Shown: piece by piece, positions 14,416-22,530 of the stretch
How the letters are laid out: the number at the start of each line of letters is the position of its first letter
How positions within the stretch are numbered: position 1 is the first letter of the stretch
DNA from: Mixta calida
GTDB taxonomy: Bacteria > Pseudomonadota > Gammaproteobacteria > Enterobacterales > Enterobacteriaceae
Direction: 5' to 3'
Length of the DNA: 64,000 bases
Assembly: GCF_002953215.1 (NCBI RefSeq)
Contig: NZ_CP026378.1
Location: 2,834,540-2,898,539 of the forward strand
Made by a program: the position numbers and the translations under genes
Notes under the pieces: generated by a model
Databases searched by the model: none
Told to the model about the DNA's origin: nothing
What the model saw: only the letters and a program-made list of their open reading frames with translations

Positions 14416-15269
14416 ATTCCTCCTGAACTCCCGTTGCGCGTTTTGTTATAAACATTGGTAATTTTTTTTATATTCCTATTTTTAGTGTAGATATCAATGA
14501 TAAAAGAGGGAATCATCGTCATCAGAAGAGCCAAAAAGGAATATGAAGCAGGTAGTTTTTTTATCAGACTTAAAGCAGCTTTTTTATCATGATTTACTAA
14601 GCACTCTTTAAATAGAATCTTCTGATATTTATTAGCATCCAACCTTCTTACACTATTTAAATTTATTCGATAATATAATAAATGTTTTTTTATGAATTTA
14701 TAGCGAATGTCTGATTCTCGCATTCTTAACCAAAGAGCAACATCCTCAATCCCAATATCTTTGGGATCATATCCTCCACATTTTAAAAAAAATTCTTTTT
14801 TAAACGCAACTGTTGGATGACTAATATAATTTTTCCCCGGCAGTGAATCTAATATTTTTTTCTCGGTTATTCTCAACGGTGATTTACAAATAACATTCCC
14901 ATTCATATCTATCAAAATAGAACCTGAGGATATAATATTTAATGAATTATCATCATTAATTATTTTAATGATCGATTCTAAACGAGTTGGGAGAGCTATA
15001 TCATCCGCATCCATTCTTGCTATATACTCAAATTTGGACAGGTTAACGGCTTCATTCAGTGAAGAAATAAGCCCTCTATTTTCTCGCGTTATAAATTTAA
15101 TCCGTGGATCTTTAACTGAATATTTTTTAATTATATCCAAGGAATTATCGGATGAACCATCATTGATAATGATAAATTCGAAATCATGAAATGTTTGCAA
15201 TAGAATGCTTTTTATGGCTTTATCCAGATATAGCTCACCATTATATACAGACATTACAACTGAAATCAT
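14412..15269 (-). CDS. Glycosyltransferase family 2, O-antigen
   Basis: The 285-residue product starts with the GT-A fold signature SVVMSVYNGELYLDKAIKSI, followed by IINDGSSDNS and the metal-binding ARMDADD (DxD) motif. A short hydrophobic segment near residues 240-260 suggests membrane association. Inverting GT2 enzymes of this kind add sugars to lipid-linked repeats. It lies between wzx and wzy and overlaps wzy by four bases. Donor and acceptor are unknown. Confidence 0.88.
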   Translation of the reverse strand: MISVVMSVYNGELYLDKAIKSILLQTFHDFEFIIINDGSSDNSLDIIKKYSVKDPRIKFITRENRGLISSLNEAVNLSKFEYIARMDADDIALPTRLESIIKIINDDNSLNIISSGSILIDMNGNVICKSPLRITEKKILDSLPGKNYISHPTVAFKKEFFLKCGGYDPKDIGIEDVALWLRMRESDIRYKFIKKHLLYYRINLNSVRRLDANKYQKILFKECLVNHDKKAALSLIKKLPASYSFLALLMTMIPSFIIDIYTKNRNIKKITNVYNKTRNGSSGGI

Positions 15270-15273
15270 GCGA

Positions 15274-16707
15274 TCAACCTCTTGTAATAATTATATTTTT
15301 TCTAAAAAAATTAAATACATCTGGCTTTATATAAAATAATAAAATTATATATAAAAATAATGCTGTCGTAAGTGAACATGCTATTTTAAATATTGAAGGG
15401 GCCATGCTATTAAATATGAAGTATGAAAAGGAAGCACTAACCAATGCTAATAAGCAGATTATACCTAGTTCTTTACACTGCCTCCACATTGTTATGGATG
15501 AAAGTTTTTGCGTAACATAAGTATTTGCAAATAACTCAAATAAAGACATAATTAACAGACTTATACAAATACCAATCAGGCCAAAGTTTAAACTCAAGAG
15601 CAGTATAACGGTTGCAGCTGATTTTTTAACCAATTCTAACTTGAGGAATAAATCTGATCGACCTTTCACATGAATTAAATTAAGATTAATAGCATGTATT
15701 GGATAAAAAGCAAAAGCAAAACTTAATATTGCCAAATAGCTTATACTCTCCTGCCATTCTTTTCCAAGAATGACCCATATTAGTGAATCCGAAACAAGAC
15801 TTATACCTAACATAACGGGAAAAATAGTTGCAGTCGCTATTTTAAGCATGAGAAGATAGTTCGAATCTAGCTCTTCATGATTTTTTTGTACTTTGCTTAA
15901 AACGGGGAATGTTACCCGTTGTATTATTAGTGTCAGAGTCATAGCAGGAATACTTGATAACTGACGCGCCTGATTAAAAAAACCAACTTGTGCTGAACTA
16001 AAGTACTTTCCAATTATGACAGGATAAATATTTTTATAACAACTGTCTATTAGACCAGAAATTAATAGCTTATAACTGAATCCAAACAACTGCTTAAAAC
16101 TATCTTTTGCGAAATTTCCTTTTGGTAGCCAAGGTGAAAAAAAATAAAGCATGGATGTATTCAAAAATGACATTAGGACGTACTGATATACTAGAGCCCA
16201 GGCTCCATAATTGTTAAAAGCCAGAATTATACTTAATATTCCTGAGAGGAAAACGCTACAAATAGATGCTTTTGCCTGTGCTTTAAAATCAAGCGTTTTT
16301 GTCAGCCTTGCTTTTTGTACTATAGATAGAGAGTTAAATATTAATGAAAGCCCCAAAGTCATTAACATATAGCTAACTTTACTGTCATTATAAAATTTTG
16401 CGACAGGATGAGCTATACAAACCAGCATTAAAAATGCAAAAAAGCCAACTCCTACATTAAAATAAAAAGCAGTGCTATAATCATCTTCAGAACAAGATTC
16501 TTGCCTAACCAGAGAAACTAATATGCCCCCATCAACAAAAACCTGACCTATTGATATAAATACCATCATCAACGCAACAATGCCAAATGCTTCTGGCCCC
16601 AATATTCTTGCCAAAAACAGTATAATACATAATTGCATTGCTTGAGAAATAATCCTTTCTAAAGCACTCCACTTAAAACTATTAATTACGTCTCTTTTTT
16701 TATGCAT
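15274..16707 (-). CDS. wzx: O-antigen flippase Wzx (WzxC-like)
   Basis: This 477-residue protein has about twelve to fourteen hydrophobic helices and begins with the NSFKWSALERIISQAMQL segment typical of WzxC/MATE-like polysaccharide exporters. Such flippases move undecaprenyl-linked O-units across the inner membrane. It is separated by 24 bases from the wecA-like gene and four from the next GT2, so it is in the same operon. It is a different protein from the flippase of the exopolysaccharide locus at 22531-24042. Composition is strongly AT-rich. Confidence 0.88.
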   Translation of the reverse strand: MHKKRDVINSFKWSALERIISQAMQLCIILFLARILGPEAFGIVALMMVFISIGQVFVDGGILVSLVRQESCSEDDYSTAFYFNVGVGFFAFLMLVCIAHPVAKFYNDSKVSYMLMTLGLSLIFNSLSIVQKARLTKTLDFKAQAKASICSVFLSGILSIILAFNNYGAWALVYQYVLMSFLNTSMLYFFSPWLPKGNFAKDSFKQLFGFSYKLLISGLIDSCYKNIYPVIIGKYFSSAQVGFFNQARQLSSIPAMTLTLIIQRVTFPVLSKVQKNHEELDSNYLLMLKIATATIFPVMLGISLVSDSLIWVILGKEWQESISYLAILSFAFAFYPIHAINLNLIHVKGRSDLFLKLELVKKSAATVILLLSLNFGLIGICISLLIMSLFELFANTYVTQKLSSITMWRQCKELGIICLLALVSASFSYFIFNSMAPSIFKIACSLTTALFLYIILLFYIKPDVFNFFRKNIIITRG

Positions 16708-16730
16708 CTCATTCTTCTTAATTTTTGTGA

Positions 16731-17771
16731 CTATATATTTTCTAAAACGCTCTTAATATTATTTGCAGCAATACTTCTAATTAAGACAAAATAAAAAAAC
16801 ATATTAGCCAAATAAAAGAACAGATTAACTGTAGTACTGACCCTATAGAAATCAAAAACAATGCCAATAAACGAATTAATTACCGCTCCACCTGTTACAC
16901 ATAAAACAGACAGATGTGGTTTCATTCCATATTTCAACAACACATGATGCAAATGCTCCCGGTCCGGCTTGAACGGGCTGTCCCCTCTTCTGATGCGAGC
17001 GATCATCACGCGCAGCATATCCATCAGCGGCACGGCGATCAGCCACAGCGCGGTGACCGGCTGCATTACCGCATCGTCGCCCTGCGTGGCGACAATCAGC
17101 AGCCAAATGACGGTAAAGCCGATCAGCGTACTGCCGGCATCGCCCATAAAGACTTTAAATTTGCGTCCCCAGGGAATGCCGAGATTGAGCAGTATATACG
17201 GCAGGCAGGCGACCATCAGGCAAAGGCACCATAACGCCATCTCATCGTTCCCGCCCATCCAGAACACGGTGGCCAACGCGCCGAAGGTGACGGAGGAAAG
17301 CGCGCCCAGCAGACCGTCGATGCCGTCGACCATATTAAAGGCGTTAATCGCGCCGACCACCGCCAGCAGGGTCACGCCGTAGCCCAGCACGCCGAGAACC
17401 AGCTCGTAGCCGAACAGGATATTGCCGAGCGAATAGAGGTAGAGGCCGTTGTACATCATGATGCTGGCGACCAGCGCCTGTAGCGCCATACGCGGCATCA
17501 CCGGCAGATCAAGCTTGTCGTCCAGCACGCCCACCACGATAAGCATCGTGGCGCACGCCATATAAAGGGTGAAGTCCGGCAGCCAACCCGGCTGCAGAAT
17601 ATAGATAATCCACAGGGAGAGATAGACCGAAACGCCGCCGACCAGCGGTATATGCCCGTTATGATGTTTCCGCGCGTTAGGTTTATCGACCAACCCTACT
17701 TTCTTCGCCACTTTGCGCGAGATAAATAGCAGCGCCAGCGCTCCCAGAAAAACAAGCACGATATCTTGCAT
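16731..17771 (-). CDS. wecA: WecA-type undecaprenyl-phosphate GlcNAc-1-phosphate transferase, mosaic gene
   Basis: The 346-residue membrane protein matches WecA: VAKKVGLVDKPNARKHH near residues 21-37, LDD at 83-85, NAFNMVDGIDGLLG at 143-156, GDAGSTLIGF at 210-219 and the HLHH motif at 273-276. It would start O-antigen units by transferring GlcNAc-1-P (or a related HexNAc-1-P) to undecaprenyl phosphate. I prefer the ATG at 17771; a GTG 27 bases upstream is in frame. The first three quarters are GC-rich like the core genome, while the part 3' of about position 16950 is AT-rich like the O-antigen genes, so a recombination joint probably lies inside the gene. A JUMPstart/ops element sits directly upstream. 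The usual enterobacterial-common-antigen wecA would be elsewhere. Confidence 0.88.
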   Translation of the reverse strand: MQDIVLVFLGALALLFISRKVAKKVGLVDKPNARKHHNGHIPLVGGVSVYLSLWIIYILQPGWLPDFTLYMACATMLIVVGVLDDKLDLPVMPRMALQALVASIMMYNGLYLYSLGNILFGYELVLGVLGYGVTLLAVVGAINAFNMVDGIDGLLGALSSVTFGALATVFWMGGNDEMALWCLCLMVACLPYILLNLGIPWGRKFKVFMGDAGSTLIGFTVIWLLIVATQGDDAVMQPVTALWLIAVPLMDMLRVMIARIRRGDSPFKPDREHLHHVLLKYGMKPHLSVLCVTGGAVINSFIGIVFDFYRVSTTVNLFFYLANMFFYFVLIRSIAANNIKSVLENI

Positions 17772-17816
17772 GTGTGCACCAGTATTGAGATTGACCACAG
17801 ATACTTGAAAATGTCC

Positions 17817-17855
17817 ACGCTACCGCCCCTGGCTTTAAGCAACCAGACGCTTCAG
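17817..17855 (-). promoter_or_regulatory. JUMPstart with ops element for the O-antigen operon
   Basis: On the minus strand the 11-base ops core GGCGGTAGCGT lies at 17817-17827, preceded by AAAGCCAGG and GTCTGGTTGC as in the JUMPstart of enterobacterial polysaccharide operons. The ops sequence pauses RNA polymerase and recruits RfaH, which suppresses termination. It lies 46 bases before the ATG of the wecA-like gene. Confidence 0.93.
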
Positions 17856-18327
17856 TGGCTCAGGACTCAAACAAGCATAGCCTGTGAGAGCAACCTGGTA
17901 ATTTTTTCTCGCGACGCAACCAGAAACAGAGGTAACCGTGCGCTAATAGTTTACGATTCTCGTACTATCGTCGTGCGCAGACAAGCATAAAATTGCCTGT
18001 TTTAGCGTTGACTTATGCTGTTAATACTTTTATCCGCATTGATTGTTTGCAAAGCAAGCAAAGCGCTTAAAATATCATCTCACGTCGTCATTAGGCGGGC
18101 GAATGCGAAATATCTTATTCATTGATTCAGACAATGCGCTTTTAACGCATCAGCCTGTTGCGCTAATCACACTTTTGTTTATCTGGCGTTGAACCAAAGC
18201 CTGAAACAGAAAAGGCTTCTGTTGCCAGAAGCCATAAGTTTTGTCTGTTATGTTGTCGACGCAGCCTGTTTTTTAACAGAAGCGAATAAGGCCATTGCGC
18301 GATGCAATACATTAGATCAATTTGATT
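17856..18327. other. Intergenic region between galE and the O-antigen operon
   Basis: This stretch must hold the O-antigen promoter, but I cannot point to a convincing -35/-10 pair. It contains the hairpin annotated at 18214-18233 and a second weak AT-rich hairpin near 18262-18280. No credible gene is seen. Confidence 0.6.
18209..18233 (-). terminator. Probable terminator downstream of galE
   Basis: An 8-bp stem GGCTTCTG/CAGAAGCC (18214-18233) lies about 95 bases after the galE stop. On the minus strand it is followed by TTTTCTGTTT, a broken T-run, so termination may be partial. Confidence 0.6.
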
Positions 18328-19341
18328 TTAACGATAACCGTTCGGATTTTTCGACTGCCAGTTCCAGGTATCGCGCATCATTTCATCGATACCGCGCGTG
18401 ACGCGCCAGTCCAGTTCCTTATCCGCCAGCGAGGCGTCGGCCCAAAACGCCGCCAGATCGCCGTCGCGACGCGGTTTAATTTCGTAGGGCACCGGTTTGC
18501 CAGACGCTTTTTCAAATGCTTTCACCATCTCCATAACGGAGAAGCCTTTACCGGCGCCGAGGTTATAGGCTTTGTAGCCCTGAATGCGTTCGAGATGATC
18601 CAGCGCCTTCAGGTGCCCTTCCGCCAGGTCGACGACATGGATATAGTCGCGCACGCCGGTGCCGTCTTTCGTGTCGTAATCCGCGCCGAAGATACCGAGC
18701 TTATCAAGACGGCCAATGGCGACCTGCGCAATATAAGGCAACAGGTTATTAGGAATGCCGTTGGGATCTTCACCGATTTCGCCAGACTCATGGGCGCCGA
18801 CCGGATTAAAGTAGCGCAGCGCGATCGCCTTCAGCTTGCTGTCCGCTTTGGCGTAATCCTGCATGATCTGCTCGACCATCAGCTTCGAGGTGCCGTAAGG
18901 GCTGGTCGTGCCGCCGATCGGCGTGGTCTCAACATAAGGCACCGGCGCGTTGGCGCCGTAGACGGTCGCGGAGGAGCTAAAGATAAAGTTATAGATGCCG
19001 GCGTTGCGCATCTCTTCCAGCAGCACCACCGTACCGGAGACATTATTTTCGTAATATTCCAGCGGCTTGCGGGTCGACTCGCCCACCGCCTTCAAACCGG
19101 CAAAATGGATAACAGCGCTGATGGCGTGGCTGGTAAAGATATCGTGCAGACAGGCGCGATCCAGAATATCGCCCTCAACAAAGGTGGCTTTTTTTCCGGC
19201 CAGCTTCTCGACGCGGCGAATCGACTCCCGCGAAGCGTTGCTGAGGTTGTCCATTACCACAACGTCGTCGCCGCGCTGCAACAGCGCCAGCACCGTATGA
19301 GAGCCGATATAGCCCGCTCCGCCCGTTACCAAAATAGCCAT
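18328..19341 (-). CDS. galE: UDP-glucose 4-epimerase
   Basis: GalE interconverts UDP-glucose and UDP-galactose, feeding galactose to both polysaccharides made here. The 337-residue protein is a short-chain dehydrogenase-type epimerase with the NAD-binding GGAGYIG motif at 7-13, Ser124 in SSSATVYG, and the catalytic Tyr149-xxx-Lys153 pair. It lies 48 bases after galF on the minus strand and is probably co-transcribed with it. In amylovoran and stewartan loci galF and galE also end the cluster, which fits the Erwiniaceae assignment. A separate gal-operon copy may exist elsewhere. Confidence 0.96.
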   Translation of the reverse strand: MAILVTGGAGYIGSHTVLALLQRGDDVVVMDNLSNASRESIRRVEKLAGKKATFVEGDILDRACLHDIFTSHAISAVIHFAGLKAVGESTRKPLEYYENNVSGTVVLLEEMRNAGIYNFIFSSSATVYGANAPVPYVETTPIGGTTSPYGTSKLMVEQIMQDYAKADSKLKAIALRYFNPVGAHESGEIGEDPNGIPNNLLPYIAQVAIGRLDKLGIFGADYDTKDGTGVRDYIHVVDLAEGHLKALDHLERIQGYKAYNLGAGKGFSVMEMVKAFEKASGKPVPYEIKPRRDGDLAAFWADASLADKELDWRVTRGIDEMMRDTWNWQSKNPNGYR

Positions 19342-19389
19342 GTGAACTCCTTTATGCCGCGCAGACGCGCGGCGTGAAATAGTGAGGAA

Positions 19390-20286
19390 TTATTTTGCCA
19401 ACAATTGCTTTATCGCGTCGCGGAACGCTGTGCCCTGCTGGTTATGGCGCAGACCATAGGTAACGAACGCCTGCATATAACCCAGCTTACGGCCGCAGTC
19501 GAAGCTGTTGCCCGTCATCAGGCAGGCGTCAACCGGCTGTTTTTTACTCAGGCTGGCGATCGCATCCGTCAGCTGGATACGGCCCCATGCGCCCGGCTCG
19601 GTTTTTTCCAGTTCAGCCCAGATATCCGCAGACAGTACATAGCGACCTACCGCCGCCAGGTCGGAATCGAGCTGTTCAGGATGCTCCGGTTTTTCGATAA
19701 AGCTGGTGATGGTGCTGACGCTGCCTTCGTTTTCCAGCGGTTCTTTCGTCGAAATTGCAGAGTATTCAGACAGATCGGCGCCTGGCATATGCTTCGCCAG
19801 CACCTGACTGTGGCCGGTTTCTTCAAAGCGCGCGACCATTGCGGCGAGATTATAACGCAGGTGGTCGGCGGTGGAATCATCCATGATGACGTCCGGCAAC
19901 ACAACCACAAAAGGATTGTCGCCGATCATAGGACGGGCGCAAAGTACGGAGTGGCCCAGACCCAACGGTTGCGCCTGGCGCACGTTCATGATAGTTACGC
20001 CCGGCGGACAGATAGACTGCACTTCGCTCAGCAGCTGACGCTTCACGCGCTGTTCCAGCAGCGCTTCCAGCTCATACGTCGTATCGAAATGGTTTTCAAC
20101 GGCATTTTTGGACGCATGAGTGACCAGCACGATTTCCTTGATGCCCGACTTGACGATTTCATCAACGATGTACTGAATCATCGGCTTGTCAACGATAGGC
20201 AGCATCTCTTTAGGAATGGCTTTTGTAGCAGGGAGCATATGCATACCGAGACCCGCAACGGGGATAACTGCTTTAAGCTTGGTCAT
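19390..20286 (-). CDS. galF: GalF, GalU-like UTP-glucose-1-phosphate uridylyltransferase homologue
   Basis: The 298-residue protein belongs to the GalU/GalF family. It reads [20 protein letters not shown] at residues 11-30, where GalU has AGLGTRMLPATK; the Met-His pair is diagnostic for GalF. GalF has little uridylyltransferase activity of its own and is thought to modulate GalU and raise UDP-glucose levels. It begins the galF-galE pair on the minus strand between the exopolysaccharide and O-antigen loci. The 380-base region upstream is shared with the divergently read amsF-like gene. Confidence 0.94.
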   Translation of the reverse strand: MTKLKAVIPVAGLGMHMLPATKAIPKEMLPIVDKPMIQYIVDEIVKSGIKEIVLVTHASKNAVENHFDTTYELEALLEQRVKRQLLSEVQSICPPGVTIMNVRQAQPLGLGHSVLCARPMIGDNPFVVVLPDVIMDDSTADHLRYNLAAMVARFEETGHSQVLAKHMPGADLSEYSAISTKEPLENEGSVSTITSFIEKPEHPEQLDSDLAAVGRYVLSADIWAELEKTEPGAWGRIQLTDAIASLSKKQPVDACLMTGNSFDCGRKLGYMQAFVTYGLRHNQQGTAFRDAIKQLLAK

Positions 20287-20665
20287 ATTTTTTCCATATA
20301 ATGATGTGAAGACATTACGCGATTATGCAATAAATGCATGATCGTCAAGTATAATCTTATTCTGAAAATTTTCCTGCCAGGAAAAAGCTGATGAAGTAAA
20401 AACAAAAAACGCGTTAAGGTAGGCAATTGCAATAATTAATCCATCGGGCGTGAACATCTGCGGTAGAAATTAATAGAAAACGATCTAAACAATTTTATTA
20501 ATTACGGCAAGCTTTATTCGCTGAGATTAATCTGATAAGCATTGTCGCATGCGCGCAAATGTAAGAAAGCGTTTTCTTTTATCTGATTTTAAATATTACA
20601 TCTTCCATTTACCATGCCGTAATGAATAATGCAATTTGGCGTAATCATTCTTATAAGGGTCAGAA
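20287..20665. other. Divergent regulatory region between galF and the amsF-like gene
   Basis: This 379-base AT-rich stretch separates galF (minus) from the amsF-like gene (plus) and must hold both promoters. It contains the conserved element at 20352-20367. I see no convincing gene in it. Confidence 0.6.
20352..20367 (+). promoter_or_regulatory. Conserved 16-base element, RcsAB-box-like (galF/amsF side)
   Basis: The sequence TAATCTTATTCTGAAA differs at only one base from the element upstream of wza at 36732-36747. The first 14 bases match about 11 of 14 positions of the RcsAB site I recall for enterobacterial capsule genes (TAAGATTATTCTCA). It points towards the amsF-like gene and lies 66 bases from galF. 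RcsAB control is inference. Confidence 0.4.
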
Positions 20666-22492
20666 ATGAGCACTAATGAAAAAGCCAGTGAAGAACGCAT
20701 CACCTCACGACGTAAGGCGCTGACTAAAATTCTGGTCTCTGCGGCCGCCGTCGGCACGATAGGCAGCCTGACGCGGGCGAACGCCGCCGCCGCGCCCTCC
20801 CCGGCAGCAGGCGGCGCCGCGGGGAAAATTGACGGCGCGCCCGGCATTATTCTCGACCATGCATCAACTTCCTGGGCGAAAATCCGTAGCGACAGCCGTA
20901 ACGGCAACGGCCCGGTAGATAATTACGCCGCGTTTCAACAACTGGTCGAAGATAAGAAATACCTTACTATCGACACGCCGGTGAGCATTAATAAATCGGT
21001 CAAGCTAACGTTAAAAAACCAAATCATCGAAGGCCGGGGAAACGGCATCATTACCCCGCTGGGAAATATGGGTAATGAATTTTTGCTGGAGCTGAAAGCT
21101 GACGCCACCCAAATACACGGCATGGTATTTGATAACCCGATGCTGCTGAAAAGCGAAACCGGCGGCCGTCAGGGTGGATTAATGATTTCCGCCAATTACT
21201 GCCAGGTGGCGAACTGCTATTTTTATCGTATGTTGCAGTCGGTGATTGCGCCAGCTGGCTTCGGCGCCTACGGCACCAAGATTATCGATAACTGGTTTTT
21301 AGAGTGCCTGGGCGCCGGCACCGGCATGCGCGATCTGCACTCCAAGCTGGGCGAAGATCGCGGCGACGCCGTCACCATTTGGGGTTCCGGCACGATCATG
21401 ACCGGCAACCACGCTTACTGCAAAGCAGGCGAGGATGCGCGTCTGGCGTTCCATGCTGAAGGGCTGCCTGGAGCGCGCAAGCATCTGCGCGATTTTGACC
21501 ATAAAGATATCATCATGGTCAACAATATGGCGAAGGGCAGCTTCCGGCGCCACTTTGCGATGGAAAACATTATTGGCGGCGTATCGATTGGCAATATCTC
21601 GATGGGCGGCGCTACCTGGTGGGGTGAAGCCTACATTCAGTGCAAAAACATCAACGTTAAAAATACTATTCGCTACAGCAACAGCCCGGATATCCTGAAC
21701 GGCAATGCCTGGCGCCCTATCAAAGCGGCGATCGCGGTGGTTAACTTTAATGAAGGCGTAAATATCGACAGTACGGTGCTGATCGCCAAAGGCACGAAAG
21801 CCTATGGCTTTGCTATCGCCACCCAGACTGGCGATCACGACGTAACCCTTTCCGGCAGCATGATTAATGAAGGCGCACGCACCAACACCGCCCTGTTCCT
21901 GAATCAGCCGAAAAGCTTCCGCATTAACAATCTTGATACGCGCGGCTTCGCACGTGTGGCGTTAATCACAGCTAATCCAAACGTGTTTATTTCCAGTAAC
22001 AATAGCTATCACGAACTGAATGGCGAAGGCACCGGATTAGAAATGGCGCGCGGCAAAGGCGGCACCGTTACGGTAAACGGCGATACCTATCTTAACGTCA
22101 GCACCGCGTTTAAACTGCCAAATCTGGATAACCTGAGCATTAAAAACACGCAGGTGAGCGGTGAAGGACGCTTCGCTAACCTGAGCGGCATCACGAAGTC
22201 ATTGACCATTAGCGATAACACCGTATTGTCGGGTAATCAAATGCCCATCGCCTATAGCAACGGCGCCTCGCCTGATATCGCCTGGAGCGTGCAGAATAAT
22301 ATCGGCATTACCAGCAACTTTACCTACAGCAGCGAACAGCTTGCCTCAGCCCAATCGCAGCTTAACCAGCGTAATAAATATGCCGGTAAGAATGTGTCGG
22401 TAAACAATAATTCCGTGTGGGTGGCGTTGGGCGATAATCCTGACTCTCCCTGGCTCAATCTGGCCACGCAGAAGCAGGTGAAGCCCGCATAG
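20666..22492 (+). CDS. amsF: AmsF/WceF-like exported beta-helix protein, probable exopolysaccharide glycosidase
   Basis: The 608-residue protein resembles AmsF of amylovoran and WceF of stewartan clusters. WceF is, to my knowledge, a tailspike-like glycosidase that trims its own exopolysaccharide. The N-terminus has a twin-arginine signal: SRRKALTK at residues 14-21, a hydrophobic stretch, then an Ala-rich ANAAAA cleavage region. The rest is rich in short Asn/Gly beta-helix repeats, as in pectate-lyase-like and phage tailspike folds. It has an AAGGGT ribosome site and its own upstream region. It is the only gene of the locus on the plus strand and converges with the flippase gene, whereas it is collinear in the reference clusters I know. 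Activity and target linkage are unproven. Confidence 0.82.
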   Translation: MSTNEKASEERITSRRKALTKILVSAAAVGTIGSLTRANAAAAPSPAAGGAAGKIDGAPGIILDHASTSWAKIRSDSRNGNGPVDNYAAFQQLVEDKKYLTIDTPVSINKSVKLTLKNQIIEGRGNGIITPLGNMGNEFLLELKADATQIHGMVFDNPMLLKSETGGRQGGLMISANYCQVANCYFYRMLQSVIAPAGFGAYGTKIIDNWFLECLGAGTGMRDLHSKLGEDRGDAVTIWGSGTIMTGNHAYCKAGEDARLAFHAEGLPGARKHLRDFDHKDIIMVNNMAKGSFRRHFAMENIIGGVSIGNISMGGATWWGEAYIQCKNINVKNTIRYSNSPDILNGNAWRPIKAAIAVVNFNEGVNIDSTVLIAKGTKAYGFAIATQTGDHDVTLSGSMINEGARTNTALFLNQPKSFRINNLDTRGFARVALITANPNVFISSNNSYHELNGEGTGLEMARGKGGTVTVNGDTYLNVSTAFKLPNLDNLSIKNTQVSGEGRFANLSGITKSLTISDNTVLSGNQMPIAYSNGASPDIAWSVQNNIGITSNFTYSSEQLASAQSQLNQRNKYAGKNVSVNNNSVWVALGDNPDSPWLNLATQKQVKPA

Positions 22493-22493
22493 T

Positions 22494-22529
22494 AAAAAAG
22501 CCTCAGCTTTTACGCTGAGGCTTTTTTTT
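22494..22529. terminator. Bidirectional terminator between the amsF-like gene and wzx
   Basis: An 8-bp stem GCCTCAGC/GCTGAGGC (22500-22521) has A-rich and T-rich flanks on either side. It separates the converging amsF-like and wzx genes and can stop both transcripts. Confidence 0.92.
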
Positions 22530-22530
22530 A

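Noticed and set aside
9935-17771. Mobile element or genomic island with integrase
   Set aside because: The AT-rich block looks transferred, but I see no integrase, transposase, tRNA target or direct repeats; exchange by homologous recombination in flanking genes explains it better.
18322-19377. Plus-strand open frame of 351 codons opposite galE
   Set aside because: galE is certain on the other strand; the frame has the low-complexity composition of an antisense shadow.
20666-22492. Phage tailspike from a prophage remnant
   Set aside because: The beta-helix resembles tailspikes, but it carries a twin-arginine export signal, lies in an exopolysaccharide locus and has no phage genes nearby. 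AmsF/WceF is the better call.
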